Assembly (NCBI GenBank): GCA_002381185.1
Contig: DFOA01000013.1
Location: 1 to 52,618, forward strand
Direction: 5' to 3'
Source: Firmicutes bacterium UBA3553
Lineage (GTDB): Bacteria > Bacillota > Clostridia > Tissierellales > Sedimentibacteraceae
DNA: 52,618 bases
The notes under the pieces are model-generated. The model was not told the DNA's origin, ran no database searches, and saw only the letters and a list, made by a program, of their open reading frames with translations. Both the position numbers and the translations under genes were made by a program. Positions within the stretch are counted from its first letter, which is position 1, and each line of letters begins with the position of its first letter. Below are positions 33,072-41,829 of the stretch, in pieces.

Positions 33072-33275
33072 GTGGAGGAAAAGAAATTAAGGTTTATGGG
33101 ATACAGCAAAGATGATAAGGGCGAGTTGATTATAGTTCAGGAAGAAGCAAAGGTTATAAAAAGGATTATAGATTGGTATCTTCAAGGGTTTGGAGTCTAT
33201 AGGCTAACAAGGCAGCTGGAAGGAGATGGTATAAAGACAGCTACAGGCAGTTTAAATGGCGGGTCATCAGGATAA
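33072..33275 (+). pseudogene. Fragment of a serine recombinase DNA-binding domain
   Basis: A 67-codon frame beginning GTG encodes GYSKDDKGELIIVQEEAKVIKRIIDWYLQGFGVYRLTRQL..GIKTATG, the start of a recombinase domain like that of recombinase C (GYTKDEYGELVIVPEQ). It has no catalytic domain upstream and stops abruptly. It is a scar of an earlier insertion and separates the XRE-ImmA-PIN operon from the five-gene operon. In 32865-33398 I see otherwise only AT-rich DNA and the promoter at 33320. Confidence 0.8.
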
Positions 33276-33319
33276 ATCTTAATGTTTTGTAAATATATGT
33301 AAGAATAGGAGATTTGATG

Positions 33320-33348
33320 TTGTAAATTGGCAGGAAAAGTTATACAAT
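33320..33348 (+). promoter_or_regulatory. Promoter of the DUF1413/NdpA/GAPS4-like/helicase operon
   Basis: TTGTAA (33320-33325), 17 bp, TACAAT (33343-33348). Just downstream GATAAC (33352-33357) and GTTATC (33372-33377) form an interrupted palindrome that overlaps the expected transcript start and could bind a regulator. Confidence 0.6.
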
Positions 33349-33398
33349 TAAGATAACAATGTTGTTTATATCGTTATCTCGATTGGGAGGGTATAACA

Positions 33399-33677
33399 GT
33401 GCTAACAGTAAATGAATTATTGAATAGAGCAAAGAATGAAATACAATATCTGCAAGAAAATGAAATGTTTCTGGTGAGAGATTTATTTAAAGGTTATGAA
33501 TGGAACCGGATTTCTCATAGTGACAGATTGTTGCTGGGAACTTTATTCCTAAACTATGTTAAGACAGAGGATATGGGAGTGTCCGCTATTGAAAAAACTT
33601 CCTCCGGGCAACAGAGATATATAAAAGTTGAAAATAGCAACTATGTTGTAAAAGTTATAAATAGAAGAGGTGTATAA
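33399..33677 (+). CDS. DUF1413 domain protein
   Basis: The 92-aa protein has LNRAKNEIQYLQENEMFLVRDLFKGYEWNRIS...RLLLGTLFLNYV, the DUF1413 pattern (small proteins annotated as single-stranded-DNA binding-like). The start codon is GTG with GGGAGGG upstream. It is the first gene of a tightly packed operon: the next ATG is 1 bp after its stop. The function is unproven. Its constant company with NdpA-like and nuclease genes here suggests a nucleic-acid-binding accessory role. Confidence 0.75.
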   Translation: MLTVNELLNRAKNEIQYLQENEMFLVRDLFKGYEWNRISHSDRLLLGTLFLNYVKTEDMGVSAIEKTSSGQQRYIKVENSNYVVKVINRRGV

Positions 33678-33678
33678 A

Positions 33679-34716
33679 ATGAATGATTTTTCAATGGCAA
33701 AGATATCTAAATTGATAGTACATTTAATAGGCAATAAAGTTAAAGATGAGGAGCTTACAATATCATCTCAGCTTACAGAAATATCAGAAGAAAGTGCAGA
33801 GCAGCATTTAACTCGCTTTTTCTTTTCCTCATTTAAATTTGATTTAACGTATAGATTTGAACATGAATCAGATATAAATCTAAATGAAATATATCACTAT
33901 TGTTCAAAAATATTTACTGAAGAGTCTGATTTTTTACAGCAATCAAAAAATATAGCAAGACATTTATACGAAGTTTCAGTTCATCCGAATATTAAAATAG
34001 GAGAGTTGTATATAGCATATATTAAAAACTGCATTATAGAAGGAGTAACTACAGACATTATAGGTATTTTTAAATCTGAAACAAAAGATATTTATTTGGA
34101 TGTAATTAATGATCAAAAGAAGTTTGATGTATTATTTAAAAAAGGAATTAATATAAACAAACTCGATAAAGGGTGTTTAATATGCAATATGGGTACTATG
34201 TTGCCACAAAAAGTTTTTATAGTTGATACAAGTAGGAATGACGCTCATTACTGGAGAAAGTTATTTCTTAATGTGCAAGAAGTTACAGATGAGTATACAC
34301 GTACTGCTGCTGTGTTGAAAGCATGTAAACAGTTCGTAAAAAAAGAATGTGGTACTATTGAGCCACAGGAGAAAATATCCCTATTGAATAACTCTGTTAG
34401 ATACTTTGAGACTCATGATAGCTTTGAAATGAATGATTTTACATCACAGGTATTTCAGGATAGTTCAGTTTCAACAGAATTTAAAAAATATTTAGAGATA
34501 ACTGCTCCTGAAAAGTCTTTTGAAAAGCCATTTGATATTTCAGGAAAAGCAATATCTTCGGTAAAAAAGAGTATTAAAAATCTCATTAAATTGGATACCA
34601 ATGTTGAGATACGAATTAATACCCAAGCTGACAAGATAGAAAAAGTTGTGGAGAAAGGTTTTGATGCAGAAAAACAAATGCATTATTATAAAATTTATTA
34701 TGTAAATGAGGAGTAA
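33679..34716 (+). CDS. Nucleoid-associated protein NdpA/YejK-like
   Basis: The 345-aa protein shows the 37-kDa nucleoid-associated family layout: an N-terminal FSMAKISKLIVHLIGNKV, a middle with HLYEVSVHPNIKIGELYIAYI, and VFIVDTSRNDAHYWRKLFL. The family binds nucleoid DNA in E. coli but also occurs in defence neighbourhoods. AGAGGTG precedes ATG 33679. The 18-bp gap to the nuclease-like gene and shared strand indicate one operon. I infer it might recognise DNA for the system. Confidence 0.8.
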   Translation: MNDFSMAKISKLIVHLIGNKVKDEELTISSQLTEISEESAEQHLTRFFFSSFKFDLTYRFEHESDINLNEIYHYCSKIFTEESDFLQQSKNIARHLYEVSVHPNIKIGELYIAYIKNCIIEGVTTDIIGIFKSETKDIYLDVINDQKKFDVLFKKGININKLDKGCLICNMGTMLPQKVFIVDTSRNDAHYWRKLFLNVQEVTDEYTRTAAVLKACKQFVKKECGTIEPQEKISLLNNSVRYFETHDSFEMNDFTSQVFQDSSVSTEFKKYLEITAPEKSFEKPFDISGKAISSVKKSIKNLIKLDTNVEIRINTQADKIEKVVEKGFDAEKQMHYYKIYYVNEE

Positions 34717-34734
34717 GAAAGGGAGGGCGAAATT

Positions 34735-35664
34735 ATGGCTGGTGGAGAAAAAGCAAAAAGCTCTGGTGAATATGGGGAAGCTATCGTTGGCAGTTTAATC
34801 AAGCTCATGGGTTGGGAGAATCCGAATAATGGGATCTCAGTTCCATGTGTGTTCCAAGAGAAACATGGAAAACAGAAACATGGAATAGATTACATCTATC
34901 AATATAGATCTCCACTTAGAGATGCAACAAGACAAGATGTACTGATTAGTGTGAAGTGTCGAGATGGATACCCGGCGACAGAAGATGGAGTTAAGAAAAA
35001 GTTTAAGGAGTTTTTGCTAGATTTAGCACAAGCTATGGAATGTTATCCTGGATGTGACATTGCAAAACGTAAGATTAATAATATTACTAAAAAATTGACA
35101 TATGGATTAATTTTTTGGATTGATCGTAATAGAGAAGACGGTCGTGAATTTGAATCTGTATCAGATAAGATTGGCAATTTTTATCTAAAAGAGGAGTGTA
35201 CATATGATGTGATTTCTTTAGTGGATAATCAACGAGCGCAATTTCTCTATAGTCTTTTGAATTTTGCAAAAAACAAATATGGAGAGGCAAATGTCGAATA
35301 TTTTTACATTAATACAGGGCTTAATAATGCCAGTTTGGATAGAGTATATTCTGGGTCTTTTATGCCTATAGAATATGTAAATTCAGACGTTATTCCATTG
35401 GCTATTATTAATGGGGATAACAAAAAATTATTTTTAGGGGCAAAGGATAACTTTTGTAAGGAATATCTATTACGATTAATAGGTCTAGCTCAAGAACTAA
35501 CCAATACATGGACGGCTAATGTAGTGATTGCTTTTCCTGATTATAATGAATTTGAGAACTCCAGTGATGTTTTAAGTGCAAAGAATGAGTTTGAAAATAC
35601 TGCATTTGTTAGTAAAATTGAAGTTATTACATTTAATCCTGATTTTAGAGATGGGGTGAAATAA
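34735..35664 (+). CDS. Predicted PD-(D/E)XK nuclease, GAPS4a-like
   Basis: The 309-aa protein has an N-terminal REase-like fold: GEYGEAIVGSLIKLMGW, then GIDYIYQYRS with the acidic residue and VLISVKCRDGYP with the xVK strand, where Ser stands instead of the usual Glu. A following helix DLAQAMECYP is typical. The C-terminal half has LAQELTNTWTANVVIAFPDYN. From memory this and the next gene match the two-component GAPS4 anti-phage system; I could not check it. GGGAGG lies upstream. It ends with a 1-bp overlap on the next gene. Confidence 0.6.
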   Translation: MAGGEKAKSSGEYGEAIVGSLIKLMGWENPNNGISVPCVFQEKHGKQKHGIDYIYQYRSPLRDATRQDVLISVKCRDGYPATEDGVKKKFKEFLLDLAQAMECYPGCDIAKRKINNITKKLTYGLIFWIDRNREDGREFESVSDKIGNFYLKEECTYDVISLVDNQRAQFLYSLLNFAKNKYGEANVEYFYINTGLNNASLDRVYSGSFMPIEYVNSDVIPLAIINGDNKKLFLGAKDNFCKEYLLRLIGLAQELTNTWTANVVIAFPDYNEFENSSDVLSAKNEFENTAFVSKIEVITFNPDFRDGVK

Positions 35665-36776
35665 TGGGAATGACGCTGAATTGCCAAACACTTTTGCCAG
35701 TGGGCGAAAAATTAAAACCTTTGTTAAATAAATCTTGTATAAGTGAAGCAAATATGAAAGATATTTTAACTAAACGAGGTATTTTTATTGGGGGAAGTGA
35801 CAAGAAGATATCAATTCCATTATTAACATTATCTATTTTAAGCCCGAAGGAATTTGAGGCTTTACAAGAATTTCAAAAAACAAAGGAAGATAGTTTGAAA
35901 ATTAAAACTTCAAAAACTGTTTCGTTGACAGAGGATAATATAAATACAATTATCCCATTGGGAATCATTGAATATAAGGAATTGGTTGATGATACTAATA
36001 ATTTTAAATTTGATACTGATCTAGAGTTTTCAATTGTAAACCCTAATTATCTTACACTTGATTATGAAATAGTCAGAGAAGATGTTACAAAAGATTGGGC
36101 AAGTAATGAAAGCCGTTTTTCTGCTAGAGTAGAAGTTTTAAAAGATTTAAAAAGTAAAGAAATAACTTTTAAAAGTGAGTTTACCTCTACAGAAACAGAA
36201 AACATAAATTATAAAATTATAAAAAAATTGAATAGGTATTTGAAGGACAAGAAAGAAATATCTCCTAATGATTCAATAATAGAAATTTCTTCAGATAAAT
36301 TTACAAACATTGAAAGATTTTCTTTCATGCTTCAATTGGCAAATGACAGTCCAAACGGATTTCTTAGATTTGAAGCGGTTAAAAATATTGAAATAGGTCC
36401 AGATAAGACTTTTTCCATGCCCGATGACGGTAAATGGATGGAAGGCAGTGTACGTAATATCATTATTAATAGTGAGAAAGGGCAGACACTAGAAAATATT
36501 GAATACATATCTAATCCTGAATATCATAAATCTTTGATTTTGCGTCAAATTCAAGCTCAGTATAAATTTGAATTTGGTGCTGTTAAGGGGATGTGCATAA
36601 TTGAATATGGATTTCCTCATTATTTTAGAACACACACCAAGGGAACGTCATTTGAGACCAGTATTTCTAAGATATATTTTTCTAAAGATAGTAAGGGAGA
36701 AAATGTTAAAAGTACGTCACGAAAGATCTTAAGTGAATTTCAGAGTCTCTATCAAAATAAATTTGATAATAAATAG
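35664..36776 (+). CDS. GAPS4b-like defence protein
   Basis: The 370-aa protein starts LLPVGEKLKPLLNKSCISEANMKDILTKRGIFIGGSDKK, which I recall as the N-terminal pattern of GAPS4b, then a long mixed region and a C-terminal FRTHTKGTSFETSISKIYFS. No enzymatic motif is visible, which suggests a sensor or adaptor role beside the nuclease partner. It is translationally coupled to that partner (TAATG). If GAPS4 is right, the pair alone should defend against phage; the helicase and NdpA genes may extend it. Confidence 0.55.
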   Translation: MGMTLNCQTLLPVGEKLKPLLNKSCISEANMKDILTKRGIFIGGSDKKISIPLLTLSILSPKEFEALQEFQKTKEDSLKIKTSKTVSLTEDNINTIIPLGIIEYKELVDDTNNFKFDTDLEFSIVNPNYLTLDYEIVREDVTKDWASNESRFSARVEVLKDLKSKEITFKSEFTSTETENINYKIIKKLNRYLKDKKEISPNDSIIEISSDKFTNIERFSFMLQLANDSPNGFLRFEAVKNIEIGPDKTFSMPDDGKWMEGSVRNIIINSEKGQTLENIEYISNPEYHKSLILRQIQAQYKFEFGAVKGMCIIEYGFPHYFRTHTKGTSFETSISKIYFSKDSKGENVKSTSRKILSEFQSLYQNKFDNK

Positions 36777-36836
36777 AAGTTGCTATACATATTAAGAGTG
36801 AATTTACTGACTTTAAAACTTGAGGAGGTAATCAAG

Positions 36837-39407
36837 ATGCCTATTAATTTCTCGAAGCTGACTCCTTCAGCTAATCAAACATCGCTTGAACCGCGTGATA
36901 TATTTATGGCTCTTCCTAACAAGGATAAGCGCTACGGTTATCCACGTGACGTACAGACAGAGGTCTGGAAGCAGTGGTTTGCAAAACGTAGTGAAAAGAA
37001 TGCGATAATCAAAATGAACACAGGAAGCGGAAAGACTGTTGTCGGTCTAACCATTTTACAAAGCTGTATAAATGAAGGGAAAGGTCCTGCAGTCTATATT
37101 GTTCCAGATAATTATCTGGTGGCACAAGTGTGCACCGAAGCACAGCAACTTGGAATACGTGTTGCTTGTGATAAATTTGATATAAATGGAAACCGCATTG
37201 AAAAGGGCGAAGATGATTTCTTTTTCACAACGAAAAAGGCAATTCTCGTTGCCAATATTCACAAGCTTGTAAATGGAAAAAGCATATTTGGATTACGTTC
37301 AAGTGGTAACGTGAAAATCGGTAGTATTATTATTGACGATGTTCACGCTTGCTTGGATACAATTGAACAACAATATACCGTAAGAATTGAGTCAAATCAT
37401 CCACTGTACTCTCAAATTATCCAGATGTTTGGTCAGTATCAAGAATTGAAGGACAGCCAAGGATTTTACGATATTACAGAAAATCAAGATACACATAGCA
37501 ACAAGCTAATTCCATTTTGGATTTGGCAGAAAAACTGTGAAGATATACGACGCTTACTAACTCATCCCAATTACGCAGATGACCCAATTACGCTATTTAA
37601 CCTTCCACTATTAGCTGATAATTGGACGACCTGTAACTGTGTTATTTCGGTACGAAATATCGAAATAACACCGAAAAGCATTCCAATTTCGAAAATCGCA
37701 AACTTCGAGCAAGCCGAGCGTCGGATATTTATGAGTGCTACACTTGCGGACGATAGTGTCTTTGTTTCCACAATGGGTCTTAAGAAAAATGATATTTCTA
37801 ATATCATTACACCAGAAAAGGCAAATGATATTGGCGAACGACTTATCCTGTTTCCGAAGCATCTTAACGCCCAGCTTGATGATAAAAGTGTTAAACAAAT
37901 GTTGGAGGCGATTGCCAAGAAGTACAATGTTGTGGTAATTGTTCCATCTTTCGAGAGGTTAAGTTTTTGGCAGGATGTAATGGGTGAGATCCCAACCCAA
38001 GTGTTATCTTCTCGTGATAAAAATATTGAAAGTGGTGTAAAGGCCCTTAAACAGGGGACGTTTAAAGGATTAACAATTCTTGTTAATAAGTATGATGGCA
38101 TAGATTTACCTGAAGATGCTTGTAGGTTTCTTGTGATTGATGGTTTGCCGGCAATGCGTAGCGAATATGATATTGTGATTGAAGGAATGAACCCAAGTGA
38201 TAAACGAATTTGTCGTGAGTATATACAAAAAATAGAGCAAGGAATGGGACGTGGCGTTCGCTCTAACAATGATTATTGTGTCATTGTATTTATGGGAGAC
38301 AAACTGGCTGATGTAATAGTTAACCAAGGTGGTGATCAATTCTTCAGCAAGGCGACTTTAGAACAATACAACCTTTCCAAACAGTTATGGATACAGCTTA
38401 TGGAGTCGGGAGCTAAGCCCACAATCCAAGAGGTGTTCTCTCTTTCAAACTATCTACTCACACGCAATACTGGGTGGATAACCGCTAGTAAGGGTGCGTT
38501 GGCATCTGTAGAATATGATAAAGCTGCCAATGTCGATAGTACCGTTGTCGCTATGCGTAATGCTTTTGATAATGAAACAATTGGCAGATACGATGAAGCT
38601 TTTAGCATCATTGAGGCAGAGAAAAACGGAAATATAGAACTCAATGATAATGCTAAGGGACTTCTTATGCAATTGATGGCTGAGTATAAAAATTTTGCCA
38701 ATCCAGTTCAAGCACAAGAAATCCTCTTATCAGCACAAAAATTAAATAAAATGGTGTTAAAGCCAATCCGTGGGATTCAGTATGATAAGCTACAGAGTTT
38801 TTCCGATACTCAAGCAGCAAATGTATCTAAGTTTATTGTAAATAATAAGTTTAAATCAAACAACTATTTGATACGTGTTGATTCCGTGTTAGACAGTTTG
38901 ACTTTTTCTGAGGACTCAGCCGATTCCTTTGAGGCTGCGTTGGATAATGTGGCGGTATTAATTGGTATACACGCAACACGCCCTGATAAAAATGGCATTA
39001 AAGGAAGTCCTGATAATTTGTGGGCTATTGATAATTTGGAGTATTTTGTTATTGAATGCAAGAATGGTGTTAAGCCTGATATAACAGCTGTATCGAAAGC
39101 AGATTGTTCTCAATTGCTAAGTTCAATTCAATGGTTTGAGAACCTCTATGCTGGAAATGGATTTAAATGCTATCCTATTATTATACACAGAGCGAGTACG
39201 TTTGATGCCTCTGCTTCTCCTGATCCTCGTATGAGGGTAATGAACGAACAATTGCTTAAACAATTTAAAGGAGCAGTAAAGGCGTTTGCTGAAGGGATCG
39301 TTGGCGGCAACATTATTAGCAATGTACAGGAGATTCAAAGATTGCTTGTCCAATACAAGCTTAATGGAACAGCTATTATAGATGCATATACAATCCCAGC
39401 AAAATAA
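36837..39407 (+). CDS. Rad3/DinG-like helicase with C-terminal PD-(D/E)XK nuclease domain
   Basis: The 856-aa protein has Walker A MNTGSGKT, DEAH-box variant IDDVH, motif III MSATLA and motif VI QGMGRGVR, all of the SF2 DinG/XPD type, but no four-Cys iron-sulphur cluster between motifs I and II. A second domain near the C-terminus has LWAIDNLEYFVIECKNG (Asp...ECK of a restriction-endonuclease fold) and SSIQWFENLYAGNG. GAGGAGGT lies before ATG 36837. A helicase joined to its own nuclease fits unwinding and degradation of foreign DNA. It is the last gene of the operon, 60 bp after GAPS4b-like. Confidence 0.85.
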   Translation: MPINFSKLTPSANQTSLEPRDIFMALPNKDKRYGYPRDVQTEVWKQWFAKRSEKNAIIKMNTGSGKTVVGLTILQSCINEGKGPAVYIVPDNYLVAQVCTEAQQLGIRVACDKFDINGNRIEKGEDDFFFTTKKAILVANIHKLVNGKSIFGLRSSGNVKIGSIIIDDVHACLDTIEQQYTVRIESNHPLYSQIIQMFGQYQELKDSQGFYDITENQDTHSNKLIPFWIWQKNCEDIRRLLTHPNYADDPITLFNLPLLADNWTTCNCVISVRNIEITPKSIPISKIANFEQAERRIFMSATLADDSVFVSTMGLKKNDISNIITPEKANDIGERLILFPKHLNAQLDDKSVKQMLEAIAKKYNVVVIVPSFERLSFWQDVMGEIPTQVLSSRDKNIESGVKALKQGTFKGLTILVNKYDGIDLPEDACRFLVIDGLPAMRSEYDIVIEGMNPSDKRICREYIQKIEQGMGRGVRSNNDYCVIVFMGDKLADVIVNQGGDQFFSKATLEQYNLSKQLWIQLMESGAKPTIQEVFSLSNYLLTRNTGWITASKGALASVEYDKAANVDSTVVAMRNAFDNETIGRYDEAFSIIEAEKNGNIELNDNAKGLLMQLMAEYKNFANPVQAQEILLSAQKLNKMVLKPIRGIQYDKLQSFSDTQAANVSKFIVNNKFKSNNYLIRVDSVLDSLTFSEDSADSFEAALDNVAVLIGIHATRPDKNGIKGSPDNLWAIDNLEYFVIECKNGVKPDITAVSKADCSQLLSSIQWFENLYAGNGFKCYPIIIHRASTFDASASPDPRMRVMNEQLLKQFKGAVKAFAEGIVGGNIISNVQEIQRLLVQYKLNGTAIIDAYTIPAK

Positions 39408-39422
39408 TATTCATAGACATGA

Positions 39423-39563
39423 CGGAACGGAGAAAATATTGACGTCCTCCAATGGAAAATCAGCTTTATAGAGAGCATTATTACTATTCGAACAAGACAC
39501 TTTAAGCGCGTGATTCTGATGCGGAATTGTGGTTTGAAGGGCAATGAATATGTGGAATATTAA
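39423..39563 (+). pseudogene. Decayed C-terminal tail of a serine recombinase (copy 1)
   Basis: A 46-codon frame without a start encodes RNGENIDVLQWKISFIESI...HFKRVILMRNCGLKGN, matching the C-terminal strand and tail of serine recombinases (compare YEDGRIDVEFINGM in recombinase B). A second decayed tail with the same VILMxNCGLxG end lies at 41430-41561. The gap 39408-39687 also holds an unassigned 33-codon frame (39550-39651, FVPFATLSVHYAVVKETARL). Confidence 0.65.
39508..39541 (+). repeat. Direct repeat, left copy
   Basis: GCGTGATTCTGATGCGGAAT and the following bases to GGTTT match the copy at 41518 in 27 of 28 positions. It lies in the recombinase-tail remnant left of the SEC-C cassette. 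Confidence 0.85.
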
Positions 39564-39687
39564 TAGGGCAGTTCAGTTCGTTCCTTTTGCCACACTAAGC
39601 GTTCATTATGCTGTTGTCAAAGAAACAGCGAGATTGACGGAATATATATAGTGAGTAGATGGAAAATAATAAGAAGGTGAGGAATCA

Positions 39688-40047
39688 TTGAAAAAGGATT
39701 ATTTTGATGCACTTGAAGAAGTTTATACTGAAGGTGGTATAGGGAACACACTTATGAATGAATTTTATGACAACCGTGTAGCTGGAGGAAGTGAAAGGCA
39801 ATTTGCAAGGCTTGCTGTATATATGGAGTGGAAATACGGAATTACATCTACAAAGCAAATAAAAACAGAGAATGTATATGAGCTTTTAGAGCTTTTCAGA
39901 AGGAAAGGATATAAAGATGCAACTCTTAAAAGCTATATATCAGCTTTTAGACAAGTTTATAAGTGGAACAGACACTTGTTTTTAGAGGATTTTGAGATAC
40001 CGTCAAACACAGGATTTGAAAAGTGGGCAGAAAAAAGAAAGGCTTAA
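39688..40047 (+). CDS. SAM-like (tyrosine recombinase core-binding type) small protein
   Basis: The 119-aa protein starts at TTG with AAGGTGAGG upstream. The pattern QFARLAVYMEWKYGITSTKQIKTENVYELLELFRRKGYKDATLKSYISAFRQVYKWN resembles the N-terminal core-binding domain of tyrosine recombinases, but no catalytic domain follows. It lies 3 bp before the SEC-C gene, so the two are one transcription unit. It may bind DNA for the partner protein. Confidence 0.55.
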   Translation: MKKDYFDALEEVYTEGGIGNTLMNEFYDNRVAGGSERQFARLAVYMEWKYGITSTKQIKTENVYELLELFRRKGYKDATLKSYISAFRQVYKWNRHLFLEDFEIPSNTGFEKWAEKRKA

Positions 40048-40050
40048 TTA

Positions 40051-41247
40051 ATGTTGAAAACAGCAGATATATTGAAAGAGGTTAAATATTTTTGGAAAAA
40101 TAGAAAAATAAAAGATAATGAGAGCTGCCCTTGTGGAAGTGGAGTCGAGTTTGTATCTTGTTGCAAAGGGAAACCTTTGAAGGCAATTAATAAATCTAAA
40201 AAGCCAGCTGATGTGCGAATAATGGAAAAGATGAGCTCAAAGATGAAAAGATGTTGTATGCATCCTGATCAAACAAATTGTAAAGGGAAAATAAAAGGAG
40301 CTCATGCATTACAAAATAATAAGATTATCTCGCTATTGGCAGGTTCTGAACGTCATGTATATATGTTGAATGCAAAAAAGAAACCATTACTTATACCTAT
40401 GCCTAATGGTGAAACAATTCCTATTATTGAGCTGAGTAAAACAAGTGCGAATGATGCTACCACAGAAACTTGTTTTTGTGATTTACATGATAATATTGCC
40501 TTTGCAGTTATTGAAAAGGGTGCGCCTGATTTTGATGAAACAAGCGAGGAAATGAAATTTACATATGCTTATAAGGCATTTATTTTTGAATATTACAAGC
40601 AAAAAATAGCGTTTGATATTTTTCGAGACAGTTTTAAGGAAAATCCTGCAATATTCTTATCTTTTGATATGGTTGGAATGTACCGAATGCTCCAACTAAA
40701 AGAGCAAGAATTTGAACCAATTAAATCCCACTTTGATGAACAGATAATGGCTGGAACATTTGATGGGGTAGTTACATGTGCAATAAAGATCTCAGAGCAG
40801 ATTAGATTTGCAGATTATGCATATATTGCACCGGATTATGATATGAATGGAAAGAAAATAAAGCACACAGTGAAGGGCATTATGCATAGATTGGCTATTA
40901 CCATTTTTCCAGAAGTAAATCAATCGTGGTTATTAGTAAGTTGCCTCAAAAGTGAACAATTTATCTATGAGGAATTGTTTCAGCAACTTAAAACAGCTTC
41001 ATTAACAAAATTGAAATTTTACATCAATCTGGTGTTGCCGTTATATTCGGAAAATATGGTATTAAGTACGGAATTATGGGAGTCCTGGGATAAGGAAGCT
41101 CAAATGGCATATACTTATTATGCAAACCTAAATGGAAAAGATGCTTTGGTGGTTGGAAAGGGAATAGGATTTGGATTGAAAAATGCTTTTCATCAAAAAT
41201 CTGATGACGCGTATTATAATTCACCTAAGATCAATTTATTTGTATGA
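40051..41247 (+). CDS. SEC-C motif protein with HNH-like zinc cluster
   Basis: The 398-aa protein has an N-terminal SEC-C zinc motif (CPCGSG...CC) and then a Cys/His cluster CCMHPDQTNCKGKIKGAHALQNNK that resembles HNH-type or AP-endonuclease-like treble clefs found in defence proteins. The rest (FDIFRDSF, YAYIAPDYDM, LLVSCLKSEQ) is unassigned. It is coupled to the small SAM-like gene and followed by a terminator. A nuclease or nucleic-acid-sensing role is an inference from the motifs. Confidence 0.7.
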   Translation: MLKTADILKEVKYFWKNRKIKDNESCPCGSGVEFVSCCKGKPLKAINKSKKPADVRIMEKMSSKMKRCCMHPDQTNCKGKIKGAHALQNNKIISLLAGSERHVYMLNAKKKPLLIPMPNGETIPIIELSKTSANDATTETCFCDLHDNIAFAVIEKGAPDFDETSEEMKFTYAYKAFIFEYYKQKIAFDIFRDSFKENPAIFLSFDMVGMYRMLQLKEQEFEPIKSHFDEQIMAGTFDGVVTCAIKISEQIRFADYAYIAPDYDMNGKKIKHTVKGIMHRLAITIFPEVNQSWLLVSCLKSEQFIYEELFQQLKTASLTKLKFYINLVLPLYSENMVLSTELWESWDKEAQMAYTYYANLNGKDALVVGKGIGFGLKNAFHQKSDDAYYNSPKINLFV

Positions 41248-41306
41248 GGAATATGTCCAATTAGAAGTAGATACATAAGAGCATTCTTCAAAAAACTGCT
41301 AAGACT

Positions 41307-41334
41307 AAAGCCCTCAGTATGCTGGGGGTTTTAT
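41307..41334 (+). terminator. Terminator after the SEC-C gene
   Basis: AAAGCCCTCAG pairs with CTGGGGGTTTT (two G-T pairs) around a TATG loop, and the 3' arm ends in a T-tract. Confidence 0.85.
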
Positions 41335-41429
41335 TGTTGGCAGCTTTTATCTTCACTAAATTAAACATCGATATATGAGAGTTGCCATGCTATAATTGAC
41401 ATAGCTATTAATCAAAAAATGAGTGATAT

Positions 41430-41561
41430 GTGCTGGAATTATTGAAAATATCCCCTGCCACCAAGGGGGTATCAGGTTCGACGGTCATCAGAATTGCAGC
41501 AACAGGGCACGTTGAATGCGTGATTCTGATGCAGAATTGTGGTTTAGAGGGAAAAAAATAG
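41430..41561 (+). pseudogene. Decayed C-terminal tail of a serine recombinase (copy 2)
   Basis: An open frame encodes a peptide ending HVECVILMQNCGLEGKK, matching copy 1 at its end. The upstream part differs, so the two copies come from related but distinct recombinases or have diverged. Its position marks the right boundary of the SEC-C cassette and perhaps the right end of the whole element. The gap 41248-42107 otherwise holds a terminator, a hairpin cluster (41830-41986) and no intact gene. Confidence 0.6.
41518..41551 (+). repeat. Direct repeat, right copy
   Basis: GCGTGATTCTGATGCAGAAT and the following bases match the left copy at 39508 in 27 of 28 positions; the two are 2010 bp apart and bracket the two-gene SEC-C cassette. 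Confidence 0.85.
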
Positions 41562-41829
41562 AGTTTACCATAACATATAGTGGTTTGAAGATGAAATTTG
41601 GGTAATTTATTGAACATATAGAGAAAGTAAAGAATTAACTCTTGACTTATAAATAAAATAAGGATATCATTATTTTGTAGATTTAGAGTAGGAGAAATTT
41701 TATGTCTGAGAGTGTATCTAACCAATAGATTAACTTAATATGGATTAAGCATTAAGGATAGGTAAGTATCCTTTGGTTTTCATGCTTAATTACATTATCT
41801 ATGGAAGATACACATGGCAAATTACTTTA

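Noticed and set aside
37571..38269. 232-codon minus-strand ORF within the helicase gene
   Set aside because: It lies wholly inside the conserved helicase motifs on the plus strand; composition is that of an antisense shadow.
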